Notes under the pieces: generated by a model
The model's input: only the letters and a program-made list of their open reading frames with translations
Databases searched by the model: none
Told to the model about the DNA's origin: nothing
Made by a program: the position numbers and the translations under genes
Shown here: positions 1-7,096 of the stretch, one piece after another
How the letters are laid out: every line of letters starts with the position of its first letter
How positions within the stretch are numbered: the first letter of the stretch is position 1
Source: JANNMJ01 sp031397815
GTDB lineage: Bacteria; Bacteroidota; Bacteroidia; Cytophagales; Hymenobacteraceae
DNA length: 18,956 nucleotides
NCBI GenBank assembly: GCA_031397815.1
Contig: JANNMJ010000162.1
Location: 1 to 18,956 of the forward strand
Reading direction: 5' to 3'

Positions 1-2
1 CC

Positions 3-134
3 GTCTCGGCCCAGAAGCTCAACTGGGTTCAGCAAGCCCTCAACGAGCGACCCCGACTAACCCTCGACTGGAAAACTCCCAAACAAATTTTTAATCAATT
101 GCTCGAAACCCCAATTGATGCACTAGCAACCTGA
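3..134 (+). CDS. IS30-family transposase, C-terminal end (cut by window edge)
   Basis: An open frame runs from the window edge to TGA at 132-134 and encodes about 43 residues. It contains LNERPRLTLDWKTPKQIF, which matches the conserved end of IS30-family DDE transposases, where LNxRPRKTLxxKTPxEVF precedes the stop. The catalytic D,D,E residues lie upstream, outside the window, so it cannot be judged whether the element is intact. The codons are more AT-rich than the neighbouring genes, as expected for a mobile element. The family call rests on this motif alone but the motif is distinctive. Confidence 0.8.
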   Translation, partial: VSAQKLNWVQQALNERPRLTLDWKTPKQIFNQLLETPIDALAT

Positions 135-233
135 TACCGCCGTGTTCCATTGCGTGATAATCTTGTAAAACAAAATTCCTTAGCTTCGGACGGCAGGCTT
201 TTCAAACAAGAGACTGTAGTTTAAGAAACTGAC
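135..233. other. Probable right end of the IS30 element, and murA 3' flank
   Basis: This AT-rich stretch separates the transposase stop from the murA stop. The segment around 141-161 (GTGTTCCATTGCGTGATAAT) sits where an IS30 terminal inverted repeat would lie and starts like several IS30-family ends, but the partner repeat is outside the window. Close to murA, 213-219 (ACTGTAG) pairs with 234-240 (CTACAGT), and 218-222/226-230 (AGTTT/AAACT) can form a small inner hairpin. This could end murA transcription but is weak. Confidence 0.35.
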
Positions 234-1544
234 CTACAGTCGTTTAATCTGCGCGCCCAGCGCCCGTAGCCGCACATCAATGTGCTGATAACCCCGGTCA
301 ATCTGTTCGGAATTTTCGATGACCGAGCGGCCGTCGGCGGAGAGGGCGGCGATTAGGAGCGCCACCCCGGCGCGGATGTCTGGTGATGCCATCGTGATGC
401 CGCGTAGGGGCACGCGCTTGTCGAGGCCGATGACGGTGGCGCGGTGCGGGTCGCAGAGGATGATTTGGGCGCCCATGTCAATCAGCTTATCGACGAAGAA
501 CAGGCGCGATTCGAACATCTTCTGATGAATCAGAACGGTGCCTTGCGCTTGCGTCGCGACTACTAGGGCGATGCTGAGCAAATCAGGCGTGAAGCCGGGC
601 CAGATTTGGTCGGCAATCGTCAGAATCGAGCCGTCGATGTAGCTCTGGATCTGATAATGGTCTTGCCGGGGGATGTGCAAATCGTCGCCGCGCTGGTGGA
701 TGCGGATGCCGAGCTTGCGGAACGTGTCCGGAATTATGCCCAGCTCGGGCACTTGGCAATCCTTGATGGTGATGTCGGAGCCGGTCATGGCGGCGAGGCC
801 GATGAACGAGCCGATTTCAATCATATCGGGCAGCATGCGGTGGTCGGTGCCGCCCAACACATCCACGCCGTGGATATACAGGCGGTTCGACCCAATCCCG
901 TCGATTTTCGCCCCCATACGCACCAGCATCTTGCAGAGCTGCTGCAAATACGGCTCACACGCGGCGTTGTACAGCTCGGTGGTGCCCTTCGCCAGTACGG
1001 CGGCCATCACCACGTTGGCGGTACCAGTTACGCTGGCTTCATCGAGCAGGATATACGTGCCTTCGAGGCGCCCGCCGGTAGCGCGGATGTGGTAAAAATC
1101 GTCGTGCGAGTTGTACGTGAACGCCGCGCCGAGCTGCTCCAGCCCGCGGAAGTGCGTGTCGAGCGGCCGACGACCGATCTTATCGCCGCCGGGCTTCGGG
1201 AGCTTAGCCCGCCCGAAGCGCGCCAGCAACGGCCCCAGAATCATCACCGAGCCGCGCAAAGCCCGGCCCTGCTGCACGAACCGCTCCGATTCGAGGTAAT
1301 CCAAATCGACGGCATCGGCCTGAAACCGCCACGTATCGGGCGCGAGCTTCTCGGTCTTGACGCCCATCTCGCCCAACATCTCGATGAGCTTATTAACGTC
1401 GCGGATATCCGGAATATTCGTCACCGTTACCGGCTCAGCCGTAAGCAATACCGCGCAGATAATCTGCAATGCCTCGTTTTTGGCGCCCTGCGGCGTAATC
1501 TCTCCGTGCAGACGCTGTCCGCCGATAACTTCAAATGCAGCCAT
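234..1544 (-). CDS. murA: UDP-N-acetylglucosamine 1-carboxyvinyltransferase (MurA)
   Basis: MurA transfers enolpyruvate from phosphoenolpyruvate to UDP-GlcNAc, the first committed step of cytoplasmic peptidoglycan precursor synthesis. The 436-residue product begins MAAFEVIGGQRLHGEI and has the family length. It carries the substrate-binding lysine in GAKNEA (Lys22) and the mobile-loop motif PKPGGDKIGRRPLDTH. In this loop the cysteine of the Escherichia coli enzyme (Cys115) is replaced by aspartate (Asp121), the substitution linked to fosfomycin insensitivity in other lineages. The frame extends 26 codons further upstream, but that part is low-complexity and falls in a CACATC repeat, so the ATG at 1542-1544 was chosen. 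It lies downstream of a DUF4290 gene on the same strand and may be co-transcribed with it. Confidence 0.95.
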   Translation of the reverse strand: MAAFEVIGGQRLHGEITPQGAKNEALQIICAVLLTAEPVTVTNIPDIRDVNKLIEMLGEMGVKTEKLAPDTWRFQADAVDLDYLESERFVQQGRALRGSVMILGPLLARFGRAKLPKPGGDKIGRRPLDTHFRGLEQLGAAFTYNSHDDFYHIRATGGRLEGTYILLDEASVTGTANVVMAAVLAKGTTELYNAACEPYLQQLCKMLVRMGAKIDGIGSNRLYIHGVDVLGGTDHRMLPDMIEIGSFIGLAAMTGSDITIKDCQVPELGIIPDTFRKLGIRIHQRGDDLHIPRQDHYQIQSYIDGSILTIADQIWPGFTPDLLSIALVVATQAQGTVLIHQKMFESRLFFVDKLIDMGAQIILCDPHRATVIGLDKRVPLRGITMASPDIRAGVALLIAALSADGRSVIENSEQIDRGYQHIDVRLRALGAQIKRL

Positions 1545-1553
1545 TGTTTTTCT

Positions 1554-1667
1554 GATGTGAGAGGGGAGACGTGTGAGGAGAAGTGGGGGATGTGAAGGAT
1601 GTGAGAAATGTGCAGCTAGCACACATCAGCACATCCTTCACATCTTCACATCGTTCTTAAACACATC
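1554..1667. repeat. Inverted array of GATGTG / CACATC words in the murA-DUF4290 spacer
   Basis: The spacer holds GATGTG at 1554, 1589 and 1598, then CACATC at 1622, 1630, 1639, 1647 and 1662. A perfect 15-bp inverted repeat joins 1589-1603 to 1630-1644. A smaller inner hairpin (GTGC 1610-1613 with GCAC 1619-1622) can form in its loop. There is no T-tract, so it is not a standard terminator. A direct-repeat version of the same word lies between gldA and gldF, which suggests a genome-wide spacer repeat. Confidence 0.75.
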
Positions 1668-1676
1668 CTTCCTGAA

Positions 1677-2351
1677 CTAGCGCTTGCGCTTTTTACCCAT
1701 TCCGCCACCACCGCCGCCGCCGCCACCGCCGCTTTTCTTGCCGAACTTGCGGGAAGCGTCGTTGAGGGGCTGACCGGGGCCGTTGCCCGCCACGAGGGCG
1801 GAATCGAACAGCCGCTCGGCCTCGATGCGCGCCAGCGGAATGTCGGTCAGCTTGCCTTCGCAGAGGGCGTTCATGTCTTTCAGAATGACGGCATCGGCCA
1901 CCACATCCTTGTTGTACGTGCGGTAGAAAGCCTTCATCAGGCGCCCGACCGATACGATGGCGCCTTCGCGCTCTTCGGGGTCGGTGAGGCGGGAAGCTTG
2001 CTGCACGAGCGTTTCCAGATGACGGCCGTAATGGCGCGTCTTCGGCAAGCGAAGGCGCATATCGAGGCGTTCGGGCTTGCCCTGCGCCATATCATCGGGA
2101 CCGACGACGGGTAGCTCAAACGGGCATTCCACGTCGATTTCCCCCGCGCCCATCATCAGCATATGATGCCAGAGCGTGGGCTGTGGGTCGGCGAGCTGCC
2201 GGGCGTCCGGGTTGAGCTTTAACATCAGGTTCACCACGAGCTGCGCTTGGCGGGTGCGTTCGTCGCGGTCGTCGAGCGAGGTGAGGCGGCGCGCCAGATC
2301 GAAGATCATCGTGCCGTACTCGCGCTTCAAAAGTTGTTGGGTCGGGGTCAT
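1677..2351 (-). CDS. DUF4290 family protein
   Basis: This 224-residue cytoplasmic protein of unknown function matches the DUF4290 family, which is typical of Bacteroidota and often lies next to murA. Recognisable features are the N-terminal MTPTQQLLKREYGTMIFDL, the central TLWHHMLMM, and the Y-rich segment with RLMKAFYRTYNKD. There is no signal peptide or membrane segment. The C-terminus (about residues 205-224) is a run of ten glycines followed by MGKKRKR, a basic flexible tail that could touch nucleic acid or ribosomes; that is only an inference. The ATG at 2349-2351 fits the family start. The murA start is 132 bases downstream. Confidence 0.88.
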   Translation of the reverse strand: MTPTQQLLKREYGTMIFDLARRLTSLDDRDERTRQAQLVVNLMLKLNPDARQLADPQPTLWHHMLMMGAGEIDVECPFELPVVGPDDMAQGKPERLDMRLRLPKTRHYGRHLETLVQQASRLTDPEEREGAIVSVGRLMKAFYRTYNKDVVADAVILKDMNALCEGKLTDIPLARIEAERLFDSALVAGNGPGQPLNDASRKFGKKSGGGGGGGGGGMGKKRKR

Positions 2352-2452
2352 AGGTGGGGTTGGTTTTTGGTTTTTAGTTTGCGGTTTTTGGGATTGGAGT
2401 TTATTGGTTTTTGTCTTACTGACTTTTAATTATTTCCAACGAAAGAATCGCT

Positions 2453-2481
2453 CAGAAATAACTTTCAAAATCGAAATCAAA
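2453..2481 (-). promoter_or_regulatory. Candidate Bacteroidota promoter for DUF4290-murA
   Basis: On the minus strand TTTG (2478-2481) is followed after 17 bases by TATTTCTG (2453-2460). This is one mismatch from the TAnnTTTG -7 element at an acceptable spacing. It lies in the AT-rich 184-bp spacer 2352-2535 between the helicase gene and the DUF4290 gene. That spacer is otherwise made of T/G-rich and A/C-rich runs such as GGTTTTTGG and CCAAAAACTAA, which are partly complementary. Confidence 0.4.
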
Positions 2482-2535
2482 AACCGCCTTACAATCAACC
2501 CATCAGCCCAAAAACTAAAAATCGTCAACCAAAAA

Positions 2536-4797
2536 CTAATGAATTCTCAGCTTCGCAAAGGTCAATAGAAGCGTCTTTTCGCCGACTTCTTCGAACTGTA
2601 TGATAGCTTTCGTACCCGCTGGCTCGCGGGTGACGACGGTCACTTGGCCGAAGCCGAACTTGGGGTGTTCTACTCGTTGTCCGGCCTGCAAGTTACTGGT
2701 GTCCGACGGCTGAAAGTCAAGCGGCGCCTTGTAAATAGTGGCTTGCTGGGGCCGCACTGGCGGCGGACCGAGCTTCGAGGCAGCGGTTTTGCGCTCCACC
2801 ACGCGGCCGAACGGGTTATCGTCGCCACTGCCGCCGCCGCCGGGCGCAAACTTGACCTGCACGTATTGCGGGTCGATTTCGGCCAGAAACCGGCTTGGCT
2901 CGCACGGGCGCAGGTTGCCCCATTGGTAGCGGCTGGTGGCGTAGCTCAGCACAAGCTTCTTCTCGGCGCGGGTAATCGCGACGTAGAACAGGCGGCGCTC
3001 TTCTTCCAGCTCCGTGCGGGAGCCGACGGCCATCTGGTTCGGGAACAGGTTTTCTTCCAGCCCGACGATGTACACGTTGCGGAATTCAAGCCCTTTCGCG
3101 GAGTGAATCGTCATCATCGTGACGTGCTCACCCTGTTCCTGCCCCTTGGAATCGGCGTCGGTGAGGAGCGAAATCTCTTGCAGAAACGCGCCGAGGCTCT
3201 TGTCGTCGCGCTCCGGGTTGTCGGTAAACTCGCTGACGCCGTTGAGCAGCTCTTGCAGGTTTTCGTGGCGCGTGATGCCTTCGATGCTCTTATCGGCGTA
3301 CAAATCATCGAGCACGCCGGAGCGCTTGGCGATGTAGCGGGCCGCTTCCGACGCATCCTGCGCGAGGGCGATTCGCTGGAAATCCTGAATCGTTTCGGCG
3401 AACTCGCGTACGCCGCCGCTCTGCCGGTTCGTGCCGAGCGCCCCGGCCGGGGAGCAGACGATTTCCCAGAGGTCGTGGTTGGTTTCGTTGGCGAAAACGA
3501 CAAGCTTTTCGATGGTCGAATCGCCAATGCCGCGCTTCGGGTAGTTGATGACGCGGCGCAGCGCCTGCTCATCGTTCGGGTTGACGGCGAGGCGCAGGTA
3601 CGCCACCAAATCCTTGATTTCCTTCCGCTGATAGAACGACAAGCCCCCGACGATGCGGTACTTGATATTCTGCCGTCGCAGGGCTTCTTCGAGGGAGCGG
3701 CTCTGCGCGTTGGTGCGGTACAGAATCGCGAAATCCTCGTAGGAAAGGTGGTTATTTGAGCGCTCCTCGTAAATGGAGTGCGCCACGAGGCGGCCTTCCT
3801 CGTTGTCGCTCATCGCACGCAGGACTTCGATGAGCGAACCGGCTTCGTTCTCCGAAAAAACGTCTTTCCGGAGCTGCTGCTTGTTCTGCTTGATGACCGA
3901 GTTCGCCGCCTTCACGATGTGCTGCGTCGAGCGGTAATTCTGTTCGAGGCGGAAGACTTGTAGCTCCGGATAATCGCGCTCGAAATTCAGAATATTGGTA
4001 ATGTCGGCGCCGCGAAAGGCGTAAATACTCTGCGCATCATCGCCCACGACGCAGATATTCCGGTCCTTCGCCGCGAGCTTCCGTGTGATGAGGTACTGCG
4101 AGAAGTTCGTGTCCTGATACTCATCGACCAGCACGTACTTGAACAGGTTCTGGTACTTGTTGAGGACGTCGGTATGGTCGCGGAAGAGGACGTTGGTTTG
4201 GTAGAGCAGGTCGTCGAAATCCATCGCTCCGGCGCGGAAGCACCGCTGCTGATACATCTGGTAGAGCTGCCCGATAGCGGGGCGCTGCGCGGCCTCATCG
4301 TCGCGCCGGATTTGCGCATCCGACAAATACTGCTGCACCGAAATCAGCTTGTTCTTCGCCGCCGAGATGCGCCCGAGCACCGTGGCGGGCTTGTACACTT
4401 TATCATCGAGGTTCAGCTCTTTGAGGAGCTGCCGGATGAGCGTGCGGGCGTCGTCGGTGTCGTAAATCGTGAAATGCTTCGGGTAGCCGAGCTTATCGGC
4501 CTCAGCGCGCAGAATCCGAGCGAAAACGGAGTGGAACGTGCCCATCCACAAGCCCTTCGCCGCCGGCCCGACGACCTTCTCAATCCGCGCCCGCATCTCT
4601 TTGGCGGCCTTGTTGGTGAAGGTCAGGGAGAGAATGTTGTGCGGGTCGACGTTTTTTTCGAGCAAGTGGGCGATGCGGTACGTCAGTACACGCGTCTTCC
4701 CCGACCCGGCCCCCGCGATAATCATCGTCGGGCCATCGGTATTGAGCACGGCCGCGCGCTGCGGCTCATTGAGCAGGTTGAGATAATCGAGCGCCAT
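2536..4797 (-). CDS. pcrA: PcrA/UvrD-type superfamily 1 DNA helicase
   Basis: This is an ATP-dependent 3'-5' DNA helicase of the UvrD/PcrA/Rep group, acting in nucleotide excision repair, mismatch repair and replication-fork maintenance. All SF1A motifs are present in the 753 residues: the Q-motif glutamine (Gln13), Walker A AGAGSGKT (28-35), motif Ia LTFTNKAAKEM, motif II DEYQDT (225-230), motif III GDDAQSIYAFRGA (252-264), motif IV QNYRST, motif V TIHSAKGLEF and motif VI VAITRAEKKL. The last 50 or so residues (HPKFGFGQVTVV...) form the Tudor-like domain that binds RNA polymerase in PcrA and UvrD. No key residue is missing. The start MALDYLNLLNEPQRAAV matches the family N-terminus. PcrA versus UvrD naming is a matter of convention here. 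Confidence 0.93.
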   Translation of the reverse strand: MALDYLNLLNEPQRAAVLNTDGPTMIIAGAGSGKTRVLTYRIAHLLEKNVDPHNILSLTFTNKAAKEMRARIEKVVGPAAKGLWMGTFHSVFARILRAEADKLGYPKHFTIYDTDDARTLIRQLLKELNLDDKVYKPATVLGRISAAKNKLISVQQYLSDAQIRRDDEAAQRPAIGQLYQMYQQRCFRAGAMDFDDLLYQTNVLFRDHTDVLNKYQNLFKYVLVDEYQDTNFSQYLITRKLAAKDRNICVVGDDAQSIYAFRGADITNILNFERDYPELQVFRLEQNYRSTQHIVKAANSVIKQNKQQLRKDVFSENEAGSLIEVLRAMSDNEEGRLVAHSIYEERSNNHLSYEDFAILYRTNAQSRSLEEALRRQNIKYRIVGGLSFYQRKEIKDLVAYLRLAVNPNDEQALRRVINYPKRGIGDSTIEKLVVFANETNHDLWEIVCSPAGALGTNRQSGGVREFAETIQDFQRIALAQDASEAARYIAKRSGVLDDLYADKSIEGITRHENLQELLNGVSEFTDNPERDDKSLGAFLQEISLLTDADSKGQEQGEHVTMMTIHSAKGLEFRNVYIVGLEENLFPNQMAVGSRTELEEERRLFYVAITRAEKKLVLSYATSRYQWGNLRPCEPSRFLAEIDPQYVQVKFAPGGGGSGDDNPFGRVVERKTAASKLGPPPVRPQQATIYKAPLDFQPSDTSNLQAGQRVEHPKFGFGQVTVVTREPAGTKAIIQFEEVGEKTLLLTFAKLRIH

Positions 4798-4819
4798 TCA
4801 GGTTAGATAGGGGCCAAAA

Positions 4820-4835
4820 GACGGGTTTGCCCGTC
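4820..4835. repeat. Small hairpin in the pcrA leader
   Basis: GACGGG (4820-4825) and CCCGTC (4830-4835) form a 6-bp stem with a TTTG loop, 23 bases upstream of the pcrA start. A hairpin of the same style (ACAGGC-TT-GCCTGT) lies at 13495-13508, so this may be a small dispersed repeat and not a gene-specific control element. Confidence 0.4.
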
Positions 4836-4907
4836 CGCCGACTAGGAAAACAGCAGCCGGGCCGCCGCTCACGGAAAGAGCGCCAACCCGGCCAGCTAGT
4901 GCAAACG

Positions 4908-4915
4908 CGAAGGTA
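4908..4915 (-). promoter_or_regulatory. Candidate -7 element upstream of pcrA
   Basis: The minus-strand sequence TACCTTCG differs at one position from TAnnTTTG and closely resembles the TACCTTTG found before dnaN in this window. It lies about 110 bases upstream of the pcrA ATG and just past the stop of the PIN-toxin gene. No convincing TTTG -33 element was seen. Confidence 0.4.
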
Positions 4916-4927
4916 CGGAGGGGAGGT

Positions 4928-5299
4928 TCAGGGGGACGTCGGAAACGGATTCTCGACGTGCAAACCGGCAATTCCGACAAAATCTCGCTCGTTGCGTGTC
5001 ACCAGCGGAAGGTTGTGCAGCACGGCGGTTGCAGCAATCAGGGCGTCGCCTAACCCCATTTTGCGCTCCTGCCGCAACCTGATAGCTTCTTCCACGATAG
5101 GCCGTGTAATGGCCAAAGGCGTTAGGCGCCGAAAAGCCGTTTCCAGAAACTGGCGATCTCGTGGGGTGATTTGGTGGTAGCCGAGCGCTTCGACCCAAGT
5201 TACTTCGGATACGAACCCACCCGGCCACCACATCGGGATCAGCCACGCATAGGCGGGCTGGGGAGAATAAATCAGAATGTTGGAGTCGAAGAGCTTCAT
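4928..5299 (-). CDS. PIN-domain ribonuclease, VapC-like toxin
   Basis: This 123-residue protein has the fold signature of PIN-domain RNases, the toxin class of VapBC-type II toxin-antitoxin systems. The acidic metal-binding residues are visible at family positions: Asp5 in FDSNILIY, Glu37 in VTWVEAL, Asp85 in GLGDALIAATA and Asp106 in TRNERDF. Length is typical for VapC. It has no signal peptide or membrane segment, so it acts in the cytoplasm, where relatives cut tRNA or rRNA; the target here cannot be told. The ATG is 3 bases after the stop of the upstream antitoxin-like gene, implying translational coupling. All four acidic residues are kept, so it is probably active. Confidence 0.82.
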   Translation of the reverse strand: MKLFDSNILIYSPQPAYAWLIPMWWPGGFVSEVTWVEALGYHQITPRDRQFLETAFRRLTPLAITRPIVEEAIRLRQERKMGLGDALIAATAVLHNLPLVTRNERDFVGIAGLHVENPFPTSP

Positions 5300-5302
5300 T
5301 CG

Positions 5303-5578
5303 TTACTCGTAGCCGGGGCGCAACTGGCTCTGTTCGCGCTTCCGCTCTTCTTCATACCAACGGGCTAGCTCTTGGCTACCAACCGGGTCGCCGCCTTGCA
5401 GAATGATGCGCGACATTTCGGCCTCTTCCTGCGGCGTGAACTGCTTCAACGGCGGCAATGGCAGGGGACTATTAGGAAGCGTTTTCTCCCCAACGGCTAC
5501 TGTACCACCGACCCGACGGATATGCTCGACGATTTCTGCGGTCGCCGCATCCGGTACAGAAATGGTTAAAACAGTCAT
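5303..5578 (-). CDS. Putative antitoxin B, partner of the PIN toxin
   Basis: This is a small 91-residue protein starting MTVLTISVPDAATAEIVEHI. The frame extends 32 codons upstream, but that part overlaps the preceding gene, so the ATG at 5576-5578 was chosen. The N-terminal half is predicted strand-helix-strand (a TISVPD strand, then an amphipathic helix, then GGTVAVGEK). The C-terminal half has PQEEAEMSRIILQGGDP followed by ARWYEEERK. The same layout and the IxLxGGD...W...R core recur in the neighbour at 5592-5858. No named DNA-binding domain could be recognised. The antitoxin role is inferred from its size, its position 3 bases before the PIN gene, and the usual antitoxin-then-toxin order. 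Confidence 0.65.
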   Translation of the reverse strand: MTVLTISVPDAATAEIVEHIRRVGGTVAVGEKTLPNSPLPLPPLKQFTPQEEAEMSRIILQGGDPVGSQELARWYEEERKREQSQLRPGYE

Positions 5579-5591
5579 TGTTTTGGTTGAG

Positions 5592-5858
5592 CTAATATTT
5601 GGCTCTCTGAGCGCGCTGCCACGCCACCGGGTCAGCAATGCTGAGGCCATCGCCGCCTCGGAGGGCAATCTCACGCGAACGAGCTTGTGCTTCCGGCGAA
5701 AGCGTGGGACGTGTCGCCAACTGGCGCGCCCGGGCTTGCCGCTCGGCTAAGGTCGGTTCAGGCTTCACGGTGACGGGGCCGAGCTGGCTGTCGCGCAGGA
5801 GCTCGAACAGACGGGCTTCGTCTTCATCGCGTGCCAAGGTGATTGTATAGGTTTTCAT
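5592..5858 (-). CDS. Putative antitoxin A, paralogue of the neighbouring antitoxin
   Basis: This 88-residue protein begins MKTYTITLARDEDEARLFELL. It shares with the downstream gene an N-terminal TI-strand and helix, a GxVxV strand, and a C-terminal block LSPEAQARSREIALRGGD followed by DPVAWQRAQR. By eye the two align around the IALRGGD / IILQGGD core and the following Trp. It is the first gene of a three-gene minus-strand operon and lies 13 bases from the next. The duplicate may be an extra antitoxin, or the N-terminal part may have diverged to bind DNA or another toxin. No family name was recognised. Confidence 0.6.
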   Translation of the reverse strand: MKTYTITLARDEDEARLFELLRDSQLGPVTVKPEPTLAERQARARQLATRPTLSPEAQARSREIALRGGDGLSIADPVAWQRAQRAKY

Positions 5859-5867
5859 GTCGAATCA

Positions 5868-5900
5868 CAAAGTAAAGCGCTGATATCAGTCTGACCAGAC
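5868..5900 (-). promoter_or_regulatory. Operator-like palindromes and possible promoter of the TA operon
   Basis: Two adjacent palindromes lie upstream of the first antitoxin gene: CTGATATCAG (5880-5889, perfect) and GTCTGacCAGAC (5889-5900). Just downstream on the minus strand is TTACTTTG (5868-5875), a weak -7-like element 9 bases from the ATG. The palindromes would fall in the promoter spacer, the usual place for autoregulatory binding by antitoxin or toxin-antitoxin complex. The rest of the 270-bp spacer up to gldA (5901-6101) shows no gene. Confidence 0.4.
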
Positions 5901-6101
5901 CTAACCCCACTACACCCCGCCTGAACGCGAAGGCGGCTCAGCGGAGTTCAGAGGTTCTAACCGCGCTTCGTGGGAAGGACGTTTGCTCCATTCGGCATTA
6001 TCAGCACTTCGCGGGCAGCTATTGCGCCGGAAAACCGGTCCTCCGGGTACTTCTCGGGGGGCTGATTCGGCCGAGTGCGCTGATAGCCCCGATTGTAACC
6101 G

Positions 6102-6109
6102 TATTTTTG
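6102..6109 (+). promoter_or_regulatory. Candidate -7 element of the gldA operon
   Basis: TATTTTTG is an exact match to TAnnTTTG and lies 20 bases before the gldA ATG, which would give a very short leader. No clear TTTG was seen at the -33 position. No Shine-Dalgarno sequence precedes the ATG, which is usual for Bacteroidota. Confidence 0.45.
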
Positions 6110-6128
6110 GCCTCCTTTCCCGCTTTGG

Positions 6129-7088
6129 ATGGCAGTCGAAGTTCAGCACCTGACCAAACGCTACGGCCCGCAGGCGGCCGTCGATGATATCTCTTTTTCG
6201 GTACAGCGTGGCCAGATTCTGGGCTTTCTGGGGCCTAACGGCGCCGGAAAAAGTACCACGATGAAGATCGCGACGGGCTTCATTCCGCCCACGAGCGGCA
6301 CCGTGACGGTGGAAGGCTACGACGTGCTGACCGACTCTATGGCCGTGCGCCGCGTCGTGGGCTACCTGCCGGAACATAATCCGCTTTACCTCGACCAATA
6401 TGTGGCTGAGTACCTCGGCTTCATCGCTGGGCTGCACGGCCTGCGCGGCGAAACCCGCACCCGCCGCGTGAGCGAGATGATCGGGCTGGTGGGGCTGGAG
6501 CGCGAGCGCCACAAGAAAATCGGGGCGCTCTCGAAGGGCTACCGGCAACGCGTGGGCCTGGCGCAAGCGCTCGTTCACGACCCGGCCGTTTTGATTCTCG
6601 ACGAGCCGACGACGGGGCTGGACCCGAACCAGATCGTTGAGATTCGGGCGCTCATCAAAAGCATCGGGCAGGATAAGACGGTCATTTTTTCGACCCACAT
6701 CCTGCAAGAAGTCCGCGCGATTTGTGACCGCGTGGTGATTATCAATCGCGGGCGGCTCGTGGCCGATGCGTCGGTTGCCGAGCTGGGGCAGCGGGCGGGG
6801 AGCGGCGTAACCGCCATCGCCGAGTTCGAGCAGCCGCTTGATGCCGCGCGCACCCTGCGCCGCCTGCCGGGCGTGACGGCCGTGGAGCCAGCCGCCGGAA
6901 CTGCCGCGACCACCTTCCGCATCAGCGCCGCTACGGATTCCCGCGCCGCCATCTCGCGCCTCGCCGCCGAGCAGGGTTGGCCGTTGGTGGGCCTTCGGAT
7001 TGAAGAGAACTCGCTGGAGCAAATCTTCCAGAGCCTGACCAGCGAGGCCGCGCCGGACGAGGAGCAACCCGAACCACAGACGACCTAG
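6129..7088 (+). CDS. gldA: Gliding motility-associated ABC transporter ATP-binding protein GldA
   Basis: This is the ATPase subunit of the GldAFG ABC transporter, which is associated with gliding motility in Bacteroidota but also occurs in non-gliding species. Its 319 residues carry Walker A GPNGAGKST (35-43), the Q-loop region GYLPEHNPLY (78-87), the signature LSKGYRQ (134-140), Walker B LILDEP with Glu159, the D-loop GLDPNQ and the switch His190 in STHILQEV. The last 100 residues are a variable regulatory domain. The call as GldA and not a generic ABC ATPase rests on the gldF and gldG genes that follow on the same strand. The spacer to gldF is 66 bases and carries CACATC repeats. Confidence 0.9.
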   Translation: MAVEVQHLTKRYGPQAAVDDISFSVQRGQILGFLGPNGAGKSTTMKIATGFIPPTSGTVTVEGYDVLTDSMAVRRVVGYLPEHNPLYLDQYVAEYLGFIAGLHGLRGETRTRRVSEMIGLVGLERERHKKIGALSKGYRQRVGLAQALVHDPAVLILDEPTTGLDPNQIVEIRALIKSIGQDKTVIFSTHILQEVRAICDRVVIINRGRLVADASVAELGQRAGSGVTAIAEFEQPLDAARTLRRLPGVTAVEPAAGTAATTFRISAATDSRAAISRLAAEQGWPLVGLRIEENSLEQIFQSLTSEAAPDEEQPEPQTT

Positions 7089-7096
7089 TCGCCCCG

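Noticed and set aside
606..1595. 329-codon plus-strand open frame across murA
   Set aside because: It lies antisense to murA, which has clear family motifs, and its translation has no recognisable family; it is a GC-rich shadow frame.
2644..3759. 371-codon plus-strand frame across the helicase gene
   Set aside because: It runs antisense to a gene with all SF1 helicase motifs and shows no family features of its own.
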